Shown here in pieces: positions 34,684-43,445 of a stretch of 64,000 nt of DNA (its first letter is position 1; each line of letters opens with the position of its first letter). The position numbers and the translations under genes are program-made. Source of the DNA: Pseudomonas lalkuanensis (GTDB lineage: Bacteria > Pseudomonadota > Gammaproteobacteria > Pseudomonadales > Pseudomonadaceae); contig NZ_CP043311.1 of the NCBI RefSeq assembly GCF_008807375.1, positions 3,266,001 through 3,330,000 on the forward strand, in the 5' to 3' direction. Under the pieces are notes generated by a model that saw nothing but the letters and a program-made list of their open reading frames with translations, was not told the origin of the DNA and made no database searches.

Positions 34684-34764
34684 CAACCGTGGTGATGATC
34701 ACCATGGTTGTCGGCACAGAGGTAATTTCGCGCTCCGCAACCGTTTCGAAGATCGAAACCGTTG
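34684..34764. repeat. Two further palindromes, relic of an antirepressor start
   Basis: First palindrome CAACCGTGGTGAT-G-ATCACCATGGTTG (34684-34710); second CAACCGTTTCG-N5-CGAAACCGTTG (34738-34764). The second matches a palindrome inside the antirepressor gene (33932-33958), and translation here gives SATVSKIETV against SSTVSEIETV in the gene, so this is probably a decayed partial copy. Confidence 0.5.
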
Positions 34765-34784
34765 AGGTCACGGACGGCTGGAGT

Positions 34785-35036
34785 TCACTTCTTCGGTCCG
34801 AAGCGCAGGGTAGTTGCGACGATTGCCAGGCCAAGGCCCATGAGGGTGAGCTCAACGACTGGTATTTCTTGGCTCGGCACAGCACGCAAGAACGCGTGCT
34901 CGGCCGGGGGTTCCGCCGAAAACAGATTCTCCGCCCAGATGAGCAGATCCACAGGGATGAAATCCACAACGGGTGAAAGCAGCAGCCCCCCGACAGCAAT
35001 CAACGCAAAACCTACCCACCGTACCCACTTGCTCAT
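34785..35036 (-). CDS. Small membrane protein, 83 aa
   Basis: MSKWVRWVGFALIAVGGLLL begins with a basic residue and a transmembrane helix; a second helix is near the C-terminus (VVELTLMGLGLAIVATTL) before RFGPKK. It runs against the surrounding genes. The ribosome site is weak (GGTGAT). No family recognised; plausible as cargo. Confidence 0.45.
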   Translation of the reverse strand: MSKWVRWVGFALIAVGGLLLSPVVDFIPVDLLIWAENLFSAEPPAEHAFLRAVPSQEIPVVELTLMGLGLAIVATTLRFGPKK

Positions 35037-35198
35037 AGATCACCGTCACGCAACTTCCAATGTCTGATGTGAAAAACCGCCGGAGCGCCAAAACCGGAAA
35101 ATTACCTGCCAGAGCCATGTGTGAAAAGAGGGGAAAAATTGATTTTTCCTCGGTAATGGGGAATTTCCACTTTAACCTTTGCAATGTTCGCTTTTCCC

Positions 35199-35354
35199 AA
35201 CCACATGGGTTACCTGCTGGAAGAGCTGGAACAGCTGCGGGAAACCTACTTCAACCTCACCAGCATCGACGGCGCCCTGGAAATGCTCTTGAAACTCCTC
35301 CGCGCCGCACGCGCCGAACGCCTTTACGGCGACCACCTCAGTTATCACCGCTGA
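35199..35354 (+). pseudogene. Truncated duplicate of the 105-aa gene
   Basis: ATG 35205 to TGA 35354 encodes 49 aa (MGYLLEELEQLRETYFNLTS...), over 80% identical to residues 38-85 of the gene at 33381-33698. The 5' half is absent and the frame ends early in unrelated sequence. It marks a duplication flanking the antirepressor. Translation as a short protein is not excluded. Confidence 0.6.
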
Positions 35355-35488
35355 GGTAATAACTGAGGTAATTGAAAGCTAAAGATACCCCCTTAAGTTA
35401 GACTGACCGAGGCCATAGTTTGACAGAAGCGTAAATCTAAATCTGCCCAACCTCCATCCAACTCAACTCGACCTCTCAAACAAGCTAT

Positions 35489-37513
35489 TCATCGAAGCTC
35501 ATCAATAGGTGTACGAGCAACAAAATTAATCACCCTTTCAACCGGCCATACTTTCTCAAGGGGGGTCCCCATTTTTACCACCTCCCCAGTAGATAAAACT
35601 TCATGTGTAGCAACAAATGAAATTCCCGCCTGCCCTTCATCCACAACTAGGCAAGGTGGTTGTATCCTCCCGATCCCCATTCCGCCAAAGAAATAGCTCT
35701 TCCCCTCCGCCCGCTTAATAGAAAACATATCTTCGACTTTCTTCCTGGCCTTACCGTGAGCAACCAAACAGGTAAGAGGAGGCATGTTAACTATTTCACC
35801 CAATAGAGATCGAACGGAATCACCATCTTGGACATCCAGATAGTCTTTAAACAAAAATAGTGAGCGCACGGGATTAGCTGATACTTCATATACAGTCTTC
35901 CCCCTTTCACTCTCAGGCAGTAGGTCACCGCTAGATATAGCTCTATTCTTGAGAGTAGCCGCCTTTGCATTAATCGCGAGCGACAACTGCAACGCCGCCT
36001 CATTCGTTACAGCCGGAGTTGCCTGAGAAGTCCCACTCATTGCAACAATTTCTTTAGAATTAGATATCCAAGATCTAACTTCACAACCGGGAGCCGCCAT
36101 ATCAACAGCATTTTGACCGACGTTACTAAACTTCGTCAGTTTATGCTTTCCATCTATAGCCGCAACGGTAATTACATTTGGAACACCTGCCCCACCCAGC
36201 GCCGCAGGTATAATCGCCTTGTCCACCACATCTTTACCTACATCATTACCTGCCGCCACAACAAACAATGTGTTCTCGGCAAGAGAAAATAGATTTTGGT
36301 AGTTATTTCTCACATTGCGATCCAGCAATCCATCGTGCGTAATTGATAGATTTACCACCCGATAGCGATTATCATCACGCAACTGCGCAAGCAATAGCTC
36401 GTGAGAGCCCTTAATCAAACTCCTGGCCCCCAGACCAATATTTATAATTGCAATAGACGCCCATGGCTCTGATCGCATCCGATCAAAGTACGGCTCTAGA
36501 TCTGGCCCACCGAGTACAATACCAGTAACATGAGTTCCGTGCCCACTTTCTAAATCGGGCTTTAGGCCATAACTGTAATTAATTGGCTGAAGAACCTTAT
36601 CGAGTCTAATCACCTGAGCTAAAGTATATTCAGAGTCAGCCTTGAAATATTTTCTACGGAAAGGACTTCCATCGAAAGCCTTATCTGCAGGAGTATTAGA
36701 AAGAGCACCGAAGAAACCATTATCAACGATTGCAATATTTGCTCGCCCGCCGTCGACATTGATATCTTCGTCCTCCGAAAGCTCTTTAGAAAACCTGTAA
36801 GCTTCATAGACGGCTTTGGCATTCATGGGTGCAGATGGAGTTTCGCAGTCATCGCTGGCCGCTATTTCTCCAGTTGACATTCCCATCACTATTTCCCCTT
36901 CAACACTGCGAGCTTCACGAACCGTCAACCCCTGCGGGTCGATTCGGCGAAACTCCTCAATCAGTGCTTCACTACCGGGCCGTATAGGCAATGAAACTGG
37001 TAGTGACACTGCAGCAATTGGAAGCTCTTTCCCCGGCTTCAACTTACTGAGGTCTTCAATAGGTTCCCCAAAAAACTCTACCAACTCTGATTCAGTGCCT
37101 CCGCCGCCAGTCTTCATTCGGTACAAACCGTACGCAGTGTCTCCAGTGCGCACCGTAACCCGCGCCGCATCGAAGGGCTTAAAGTAATACAGGCATGCCG
37201 GAAGCGGTATCTCACCCTCTTCAAGAGGGCCATCAAGACCAGATTTTTTGAATTCAGGCTTATCTTTTATTAACTCAATATAAGACTCTGTGACGCCACC
37301 ACACTGTCGAACAATTAACTCCCTAAAAGTTACACCTGACGCAACTCGAACGATGACGGGCTGCGCGATTTTATCGATCAATTGTGCGATCTCTGGCGAG
37401 GGCTCACTGACAGCCCGAACCGTCAGTATTTTCTCATCATCCCCAGAGGCAGCCATGCCATAACCAGAAGTCAATAATATTCCCAATGCAATACTACGAT
37501 CTAGAATCTGCAT
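35489..37513 (-). CDS. Exported subtilisin-like (S8) serine protease
   Basis: 674 aa, markedly AT-richer than its neighbours. A signal sequence is present (MQILDRSIALGILLTSGYGM, cleavage near AAS). The S8 domain lies at about 255-520 with the whole triad: Asp264 (IAIVDNGFFG), His325 (SGHGTHVTG), Ser496 (SGTSQATP) and oxyanion Asn423 (VVAAGND). The first 230 residues and the last 150 are unassigned. The start overlaps the end of the S1-type protease gene by 13 bases, so both are made from one mRNA. Expected site of action is the periplasm or outside the cell. Not part of any P2 virion gene set; horizontally acquired cargo. Confidence 0.85.
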   Translation of the reverse strand: MQILDRSIALGILLTSGYGMAASGDDEKILTVRAVSEPSPEIAQLIDKIAQPVIVRVASGVTFRELIVRQCGGVTESYIELIKDKPEFKKSGLDGPLEEGEIPLPACLYYFKPFDAARVTVRTGDTAYGLYRMKTGGGGTESELVEFFGEPIEDLSKLKPGKELPIAAVSLPVSLPIRPGSEALIEEFRRIDPQGLTVREARSVEGEIVMGMSTGEIAASDDCETPSAPMNAKAVYEAYRFSKELSEDEDINVDGGRANIAIVDNGFFGALSNTPADKAFDGSPFRRKYFKADSEYTLAQVIRLDKVLQPINYSYGLKPDLESGHGTHVTGIVLGGPDLEPYFDRMRSEPWASIAIINIGLGARSLIKGSHELLLAQLRDDNRYRVVNLSITHDGLLDRNVRNNYQNLFSLAENTLFVVAAGNDVGKDVVDKAIIPAALGGAGVPNVITVAAIDGKHKLTKFSNVGQNAVDMAAPGCEVRSWISNSKEIVAMSGTSQATPAVTNEAALQLSLAINAKAATLKNRAISSGDLLPESERGKTVYEVSANPVRSLFLFKDYLDVQDGDSVRSLLGEIVNMPPLTCLVAHGKARKKVEDMFSIKRAEGKSYFFGGMGIGRIQPPCLVVDEGQAGISFVATHEVLSTGEVVKMGTPLEKVWPVERVINFVARTPIDELR

Positions 37514-38478
37514 TGTCTTTCCCCTGCCTCAAAGTTAATTCCACACGCCTCCGGTTTAAATCTTTCATTCCTTGACAACCAATCTTGCGCCCATGAGCGG
37601 AAAGCATCGGTTCCAGTGGCTGAAATTCGTGAAATAAATACCCCCTCAACGGCAGCTATACTTGAATTAACACCTCTAATTCTTCGAACATTGTCTGTAT
37701 CCTGCGCGGTGATGCCGGACAATAACGGGCCACCAGAGTCCCCAGGACATAATGCTGGTTCAACACCTGCAACTGATTTTATTGTGACGTAGGAAGCTCG
37801 TCCTGGCGACGACCCTGCCGGCTTATCAATGACCCCGTCACCTATCCTTAGATAGCCATCCCACTGGCCTGCCTTGGGCATTCCATTCACGACCCTCAAA
37901 TCTTTACAACCATATCCAGTCATTACCACCTTACTGCCGTGAACCAGCACCCCGTCATCATCTACAACTTCGTACTTCATTGTTTTGAGCTGCTGAGGAC
38001 GTTCCCCACCGTCATCCAAAATACACAACGCAAAATCTTCACTACTACGAGGAGAGAGCCCCATCAAAGGTTCTTTAGAGTAGTCAGGATGCATGTCGCA
38101 ATTCATTTTAAGAGTACGATTTCCAATCCTCAAGGATGCAAGTAAAGGCTTACCATTCTCAACTTGTGGATCAACGCAATGGGCAGCTGTTAAAACCACA
38201 TTTGGCCCGATCAAGGATGCCGTGCAGCTAGATATCCGCCCCCCTCCATTTTGGTTCGAAAATCTTGCAATTATGAGTGCGGGCCAGTCTGCTGCCCTAA
38301 CAACAATGCCATTTGCAAGCTGAATCTCGGACTGAGCAAGAACTTCCGACGCAAGCTCAAACTCTACGATTGGAGCCGCGTTTTGCCGTTCTTCGGCCGA
38401 GGCATTTCCAATAAATAATCCAAACAGCGAAGCTGCAAAAGCCAGAGAGTTCTGAATAATTTTCCTAGAGTTCTTCAT
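37501..38478 (-). CDS. Exported trypsin-like (S1) serine protease
   Basis: 325 aa. Signal peptide MKNSRKIIQNSLAFAASLFG with cleavage after NASA (residue 28). The triad is complete: His100 (LTAAHC), Asp148 (EDFALC) and Ser248 (CPGDSGGP). Six or more Cys in the mature part fit periplasmic disulfides. AT-rich like the S8 gene. No transmembrane anchor beyond the signal. It could activate the S8 proprotein or be activated by it; neither is shown. Divergent from a lipoprotein gene at 38644. Confidence 0.88.
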   Translation of the reverse strand: MKNSRKIIQNSLAFAASLFGLFIGNASAEERQNAAPIVEFELASEVLAQSEIQLANGIVVRAADWPALIIARFSNQNGGGRISSCTASLIGPNVVLTAAHCVDPQVENGKPLLASLRIGNRTLKMNCDMHPDYSKEPLMGLSPRSSEDFALCILDDGGERPQQLKTMKYEVVDDDGVLVHGSKVVMTGYGCKDLRVVNGMPKAGQWDGYLRIGDGVIDKPAGSSPGRASYVTIKSVAGVEPALCPGDSGGPLLSGITAQDTDNVRRIRGVNSSIAAVEGVFISRISATGTDAFRSWAQDWLSRNERFKPEACGINFEAGERQCRF

Positions 38479-38643
38479 CGCTCTGTTTCCATGGAGTGAT
38501 TAACATTGACTTTTTAGTCTTTCCTGAACTGCAAGACGTCGACCGACTAACCCACGCTCCGCATTTGGCGGGCAGATTTCACTATAGCTGCTACCATGAC
38601 GATGATGGCAACGTGCCCTCACTTTTCAGCTAAGGATTAGCCC
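38479..38643. promoter_or_regulatory. Divergent promoter region of the protease/lipoprotein module
   Basis: 165 AT-rich bases between the S1 protease and the lipoprotein. The dyad GACT-TTTT-AGTC near 38509-38520 is a possible operator. Promoters for both directions must lie here; exact boxes were not assigned. Confidence 0.4.
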
Positions 38644-39378
38644 ATGAAAAAGCATCTATTGACCTCCTTGGGATTGCTGCTAGCGTTAAGCGGTTGCGCC
38701 ACGGTAAATGAAAGCTGGGCGCCCTTTCCGACGAAAGACGAGTTGATCTCGTTCAATGATCAATGGGCAGTAGCCACAAAGGCTGGTAACCGCAGCGTCT
38801 TCGACCTGCAGCGAGAGCTAGGGAAGTATCGCGACAGGATTTATCAGCAAGCGCTGGAGCGCAGTAAACTTAATTGGGAGTCAACAGGAGCGACCACTTA
38901 TGGTGGATTGGCCGCGGTCATTGGCGGACTCGCAGACCAGACGGGGCTCATGAACTCTGGGGCAGGCCTGGCTGCACTCGGGCTTACAAACTCGACCCGG
39001 TACAGATTCTCCGAACAAACGCAGATCTATGTGACCGCATTAAAAAAGCTATCGTGCATACAAGGAAAGGTTAATGCCATGGATGACCTTACGCTTTCCT
39101 TAGCCAAACGTTCGAGCGACCCGGCTGCGCAGAGTGCGGCAAATCACTTCATAGATAAGGTGATAACGAGTGTGGACGCTGTTCGTGCTGAGTATACGAA
39201 TGCGTTGCTCGGAATGGCTCCAGTCGTCTCGTCGAACGACGAGCTGAAGGCCATAGCTCGTCAATATCTTCAAACCACTGTCGCAGTCGCTGCAACGGAT
39301 GATCCTGAACAAAAAATGTACGACAAAGCGGGTGAGACAGCTATTGAATTGGTAGTAGGGATTCAGAGTTGCACTTGA
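38644..39378 (+). CDS. Lipoprotein divergent from the protease pair
   Basis: 244 aa. Signal with lipobox LALSGC, Cys18 the lipidation site (next residue Ala, so outer-membrane sorting is possible). The mature part is mostly helical (FNDQWAVATKAGNRSVFDLQ, then a Gly/Ala-rich stretch TTYGGLAAVIGGLADQTGLM). AAGGAT lies before the ATG. No family recognised. Its position suggests an immunity, receptor-blocking or protease-partner role. Confidence 0.75.
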   Translation: MKKHLLTSLGLLLALSGCATVNESWAPFPTKDELISFNDQWAVATKAGNRSVFDLQRELGKYRDRIYQQALERSKLNWESTGATTYGGLAAVIGGLADQTGLMNSGAGLAALGLTNSTRYRFSEQTQIYVTALKKLSCIQGKVNAMDDLTLSLAKRSSDPAAQSAANHFIDKVITSVDAVRAEYTNALLGMAPVVSSNDELKAIARQYLQTTVAVAATDDPEQKMYDKAGETAIELVVGIQSCT

Positions 39379-39389
39379 GTCTTTGGACC

Positions 39390-39410
39390 TTGTAGTCGCC
39401 TGCACTACAA
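39390..39410 (+). promoter_or_regulatory. Late promoter activator site upstream of V
   Basis: TTGTAG-N9-CTACAA, same dyad and spacing as at 26249 and 45351. Centre at 39400 puts a start about 55 bp downstream almost on the V start codon, so the V message would have little or no leader, or the activator spacing differs. Confidence 0.6.
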
Positions 39411-39455
39411 ACTTAATCCCATGCACCCCGCGCGACCCTCCCCCACCATCGGCGC

Positions 39456-40022
39456 ATGGACAGCCTCGCCGAACTCACCCGCCGCCTCGATAACCTGATC
39501 CGCCTCGGCACCATCGCCGAGGTGGACCACGCCGCCGCCCGTTGTCGGGTGAAGAGCGGTCGCCTGCTCACCACCTGGTTACCCTGGGTCGCCCTGCGCG
39601 CCGGCACCACGCTGGACTGGAACCCGCCCACCGTGGGCGAGCAGTGCGTGCTGTTCAGCCCCAGCGGCGAGACCACCCAGGCCCTGGTCCTGGTCGGCCT
39701 CTACAGCGAAGCCAACCCCGCCCCGGAAAAGAGCGCCAGCCTGCACCGTCGCCAGTACCCGGACGGCGCCATCATCGACTACGACCACGGCAGCAGCGCC
39801 CTCACCGCCACCCTGCCGGGTGGCGCCACTGTCGTGCTGGAAGCCTCCGGTGGCGTGACCATCGAGGGCGATGTGACGGTGAACGGCATGCTCAAGGTGT
39901 CCGGCGATGCGAAGATCGACGGCACCGCCACGGCCAACGTGGACGTGATCGGCGCCAACAAGAGCCTGTTGAAGCACCTGCACCTGGGCAACCTCGGCGC
40001 GCCTACGAGTCCGCCGCTATGA
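39456..40022 (+). CDS. Baseplate assembly protein V (spike)
   Basis: 188 aa. OB-fold N-terminal part (AEVDHAAARCRVKSGRLLTT, GEQCVLFSPSGETTQALVL) followed by the beta-helical spike region (VTIEGDVTVNGMLKVSGDAK). Ends HLHLGNLG. gpV forms the trimeric membrane-piercing needle. First gene of the tail operon; its stop overlaps W (ATGA). Confidence 0.93.
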   Translation: MDSLAELTRRLDNLIRLGTIAEVDHAAARCRVKSGRLLTTWLPWVALRAGTTLDWNPPTVGEQCVLFSPSGETTQALVLVGLYSEANPAPEKSASLHRRQYPDGAIIDYDHGSSALTATLPGGATVVLEASGGVTIEGDVTVNGMLKVSGDAKIDGTATANVDVIGANKSLLKHLHLGNLGAPTSPPL

Positions 40023-40363
40023 ACCGGCACACCGGCATTGCCCTGGACGAGCTGGGCCACTTGCGCCAGTCCATCGAAGACATCCTCACGACCCCGGTTG
40101 GCTCCCGCGTGATGCGCCGCGAATACGGCAGCCAGCTCTTCGAGCTGATCGATCAGCCACTCAACGACCACACCCGCCTGCGCGCCTACGCCGCCACCGC
40201 CCTGGCGCTGATGCGCTGGGAACCACGGGTGCGCCTGAGCCGCGTTCAACTGGCCCAGGGCAGCGCACAAGGCCGCGCCGTGCTGGATGTTGAGGGCACC
40301 CGCGTAGATACCAACGAGCCACTGAACATGCAGGTGCCCCTGCGCTTTGGGGGCATTGCATGA
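40019..40363 (+). CDS. Baseplate protein W (gp25-like)
   Basis: 114 aa. The gp25/GPW signature SIEDILTTPVGSRVMRREYG is intact, followed by EYGSQLFELIDQPLND. It is the wedge/sheath initiator component of the baseplate. It overlaps V and J by 4 bases each. Confidence 0.94.
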   Translation: MNRHTGIALDELGHLRQSIEDILTTPVGSRVMRREYGSQLFELIDQPLNDHTRLRAYAATALALMRWEPRVRLSRVQLAQGSAQGRAVLDVEGTRVDTNEPLNMQVPLRFGGIA

Positions 40364-41280
40364 GCACGCTGCTGAACCCCATCGACCTCTCCCGTCTGCC
40401 ACCGCCGGATGTGATCGAGGCCCTGGACTTCGAGCAGATCCTGGAAGAGCGCAAGGCCCACATGCTCGGCCTATGGCCGGAGCACGAGCGCAGCGCCATA
40501 GCCACCCGCCTTGCCCTGGAATCCGACCCGCTCAACAAGCTCCTGCAGGAGAGCGCCTACCGCGAGCTGCTCCTGCGCCAGCGTATCAACGATGCCTGCC
40601 GCGCAGTGATGCTCGCCTTCGCCCAAGGCAACGACCTGGAGCACCTGGGCGCCTTCCTGGATGTGACGCGGTTGCAAGTCAGCCCGGGCGACCCAACAGC
40701 GCGGCCGCCGATCCCGGCAGAGTGGGAGTCGGATACGCGCTACCGACAGCGCATCCAGCTGGCCCTTGAAGGCTTCAGCACCGCAGGGCCTCGTGGCGCT
40801 TACAGCTTCCACGCGCTAAGCGCTTCGCCGCAGGTGAAGGATGTTGCCGTGACCACGCCCCGGGCGGGCGTTGTTCGCGTCACCGTACTGGGCACCGAAG
40901 GCAAGGGGCTGCCAGCACAGGCCGTTCTGGCGCGGGTGTACGCGCACCTCAGTGATGAGGATGTGCGCCCCCTCTGCGACTCGGTCGAGGTCGTCGCCGC
41001 AGAAATCGTGGAGTACCAGGTCAAGGCCACCCTCACCTTCTACAACGGGCCGGATCTGTCGCTGGTCACAGCAGCTGCTGACGCCGCTGTGCGCGCCTAC
41101 GTGAACGAGCACCACCGCCTGGGACACGACATCACGAGATCCGGCCTGTTCGCAGCCCTGCACCAGCCAGGCGTCCACAACGTGAACCTCATCGAGCCCG
41201 CAGCCGACATCCGCATCGACGAAGAACAGGCCGCCTACTGCACTCACATCCAGCTCGACTTCGGAGGCCTCGATGTCTGA
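40360..41280 (+). CDS. Baseplate protein J
   Basis: 306 aa. Baseplate_J family: PPPDVIEALDFEQILEERKA, VMLAFAQGNDLEHLGAFLDV, GPRGAYSFHALSASPQVKDV. It builds the baseplate wedge with W and I. Overlaps I by 8 bases. Confidence 0.94.
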   Translation: MSTLLNPIDLSRLPPPDVIEALDFEQILEERKAHMLGLWPEHERSAIATRLALESDPLNKLLQESAYRELLLRQRINDACRAVMLAFAQGNDLEHLGAFLDVTRLQVSPGDPTARPPIPAEWESDTRYRQRIQLALEGFSTAGPRGAYSFHALSASPQVKDVAVTTPRAGVVRVTVLGTEGKGLPAQAVLARVYAHLSDEDVRPLCDSVEVVAAEIVEYQVKATLTFYNGPDLSLVTAAADAAVRAYVNEHHRLGHDITRSGLFAALHQPGVHNVNLIEPAADIRIDEEQAAYCTHIQLDFGGLDV

Positions 41281-41836
41281 ACTGCTGCCGCCCAACAGCA
41301 CCGCCCTGGAACATCGGCTGGCTGACGGGCAACGACACATCAGCGAGCTGCCGGTAGCCATTCGGCACCTCCGCAATCCGGCTACCTGCCCGGCCCCGTT
41401 GCTGCCCTTCCTCGCCTGGGAGCTGTCGGTGGACGAGTGGAACCCCGACTGGGGTGAAGACGTGAAGCGCCGGGTGATCGCCGACAGCGTCCGCGTGCAT
41501 CGCCGCAAGGGCACGCGCGGAGCCGTGCGGCGGGCGCTGGAAGCCATCTTCGGCGCCGACGGATTCCTCATCGTCGAAGGCGTCGCAGCCGGTTACTACG
41601 ACGGCGGCAAGGCCCACAACGAGCTGCATTTCTACGGCCTGGACGAGCACTGGGCCGTGTACAGCGTGCTGCTCCGGCAACCGATCACCCTGCAGCAGGC
41701 AGCCGAAGTGCGCCGCGTGCTGGCCCAGGTCGCCCCCGCCCGCTGCGAGCTGCTGGCCCTGAACTACGAACGCGCCTCGCACCGCTACGACGGCGAGAAC
41801 CGCTACGACAACACCTACTCCCATGGAGTCGCGTAA
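41273..41836 (+). CDS. Tail protein I
   Basis: 187 aa. P2 gpI family: SELLPPNSTALEHRLADGQR, CPAPLLPFLAWELSVDEWNP, RRKGTRGAVRRALEAI. Baseplate wedge component joining fibres to J. The stop shares its last base with the H start codon. Confidence 0.94.
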   Translation: MSELLPPNSTALEHRLADGQRHISELPVAIRHLRNPATCPAPLLPFLAWELSVDEWNPDWGEDVKRRVIADSVRVHRRKGTRGAVRRALEAIFGADGFLIVEGVAAGYYDGGKAHNELHFYGLDEHWAVYSVLLRQPITLQQAAEVRRVLAQVAPARCELLALNYERASHRYDGENRYDNTYSHGVA

Positions 41837-43437
41837 TGGCACACCTGCCCGAACAGCCTGACTTCGAGGAAGGCATCTATCAGATCGAACGCACCGACCC
41901 AGTAGTCGGCGGCGTGGAAGGCATTTCCAACCGGCAGGCACGCCAGCTGGGCAACCGCACCCAATGGCTCCGCCAGGCCATCGAACAGGTCATCAAGGGC
42001 GCGCAAGTGGTCGCCAAGGCCACACGGTTGGCAAGCGCACGCAAGTTCCGCTTCGAGGGAGATGCCAGCGGTGAGGTCAGTTTCGATGGCAGCACCGACG
42101 TGGCCATCTCCCTGACACTGGCAGATAGCGGCATAAAACCTGCCACATACGCAGTGGCCAGATTCAACGCCAAAGGCCTCGCCATCGGCGGCCGTGGCCT
42201 GCAGGTGGATGATCTGCCCGGCTTGCCCTGGGCCAAGATCACCAGTGGCAAGCCCACCACGCTGGCCGGCTACGGCATCACCGACGCTCTACCGTCCGGC
42301 TCGTTCACCTGGGCAAGCCTCCCTGGCAAACCATCGGCCTATCCGCCCGCCAGCCATACCCATGCCTGGAACCAGATCACAGCCAAACCCACCACACTGG
42401 CGGGCTATGGCATCACCGACGCGCTGGCTGCCGGCGCTTTCACCTGGTCGGGGCTGCCCGGCAAGCCGTCAACCTTTCCACCAGCTGACCACACCCATGC
42501 CTGGGGCCAGATCACTGGCAAACCCAGCACATTGGCAGGCTATGGCATTACCGATGCCTTTCCGCGCGCCGGCGGAGTGTTCAGTGGCACCATCATCCCC
42601 CGGCTATCCGAAGGTCCGGTGGGTCAGGCCTACAACCGAGATTTCGTCGGCTTTGAGCTTCGCGGCGTCGCCGATGCAGCAGCATTCATGGCCTTTCACC
42701 GGGTAGGCAACTACGCCCTGTTCCTGGGCCTGGACGTCGACAACAAGCTCAAGATCGGCGGCTGGTCCATGGGCGCCCGCGCCTACGAACTGGTCCATGA
42801 GGGCAATAGCCACCTGTTCACCGGCGCGCCAGGCCAGGTCGCGGCCTTTGCCGGAGCCCTGCCGCCCGCCGGCTGGCTCAAGGCAAACGGTGCGGCGGTG
42901 AGCCGCGCAACCTACGCCCGCCTTTTCGCGGCCATCGGCACCTTCTATGGCGAGGGCGATGGCAAATCCACCTTCAATCTGCCGGACTTGCGCGGCGAAT
43001 TCATTCGCGGCTGGGACGACGCCCGCGGACTGGACACTAACCGGGCACTCGGCAGCATCCAGGCCCCCATGCTCGGTAGCCATGGCCACACCGCGACGGC
43101 TGCCATCGACGGAGCCCACGCCCACACCATCAGCGGTTCCGCCGCAGGCGTCAGTACCTCATACCTGAGCCAGGTCCGACAGGTGGCGGGAGGGGCTGCC
43201 GCTGCGATAGGCATCCCAACTCTCGGCGAGTCTGCCGCTGGCGTGATGGTCGATGGCCACTCCATCTCCGGCCCCTATGCTTTGCGCTTCACCAACAGCC
43301 CGATGGCCCACGCCCACGACGTCGGCGGTACCGCCATCGCCGCCGGCGCCCACAGCCACGCCATCACCGTGAATGCCAACGGCGGCCACGAAACCCGCCC
43401 GCGCAACGTCGCCCTGCTCCACTGCATCAAGTACTGA
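41836..43437 (+). CDS. Tail fibre protein (gpH-like) with repeats
   Basis: 533 aa. The N-terminus (PEQPDFEEGIYQIERTDPVV) is the P2-type baseplate attachment. Residues about 134-245 hold two and a half copies of a repeat of about 45 aa (KPTTLAGYGITDAL, then LPGKPS-x2-PPA-x-HTHAW). The C-terminal 180 residues contain the phage tail-collar domain (NLPDLRGEFIRGWDDARGLD) and several H-A-H-T/H-S-H motifs, typical receptor-binding tips. It determines host range. Confidence 0.92.
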   Translation: MAHLPEQPDFEEGIYQIERTDPVVGGVEGISNRQARQLGNRTQWLRQAIEQVIKGAQVVAKATRLASARKFRFEGDASGEVSFDGSTDVAISLTLADSGIKPATYAVARFNAKGLAIGGRGLQVDDLPGLPWAKITSGKPTTLAGYGITDALPSGSFTWASLPGKPSAYPPASHTHAWNQITAKPTTLAGYGITDALAAGAFTWSGLPGKPSTFPPADHTHAWGQITGKPSTLAGYGITDAFPRAGGVFSGTIIPRLSEGPVGQAYNRDFVGFELRGVADAAAFMAFHRVGNYALFLGLDVDNKLKIGGWSMGARAYELVHEGNSHLFTGAPGQVAAFAGALPPAGWLKANGAAVSRATYARLFAAIGTFYGEGDGKSTFNLPDLRGEFIRGWDDARGLDTNRALGSIQAPMLGSHGHTATAAIDGAHAHTISGSAAGVSTSYLSQVRQVAGGAAAAIGIPTLGESAAGVMVDGHSISGPYALRFTNSPMAHAHDVGGTAIAAGAHSHAITVNANGGHETRPRNVALLHCIKY

Positions 43438-43445
43438 GGCCCGCC

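Noticed and set aside
34565..34999. Minus-strand frame of 144 codons opposite the palindromes
   Set aside because: Made of the inverted palindromes and overlapping the better-supported 83-aa membrane gene; no ribosome site.
41836..43437. Tail-fibre repeats as a CRISPR or regulatory repeat array
   Set aside because: The repeats are in-frame protein repeats within the fibre gene, with divergent third positions.
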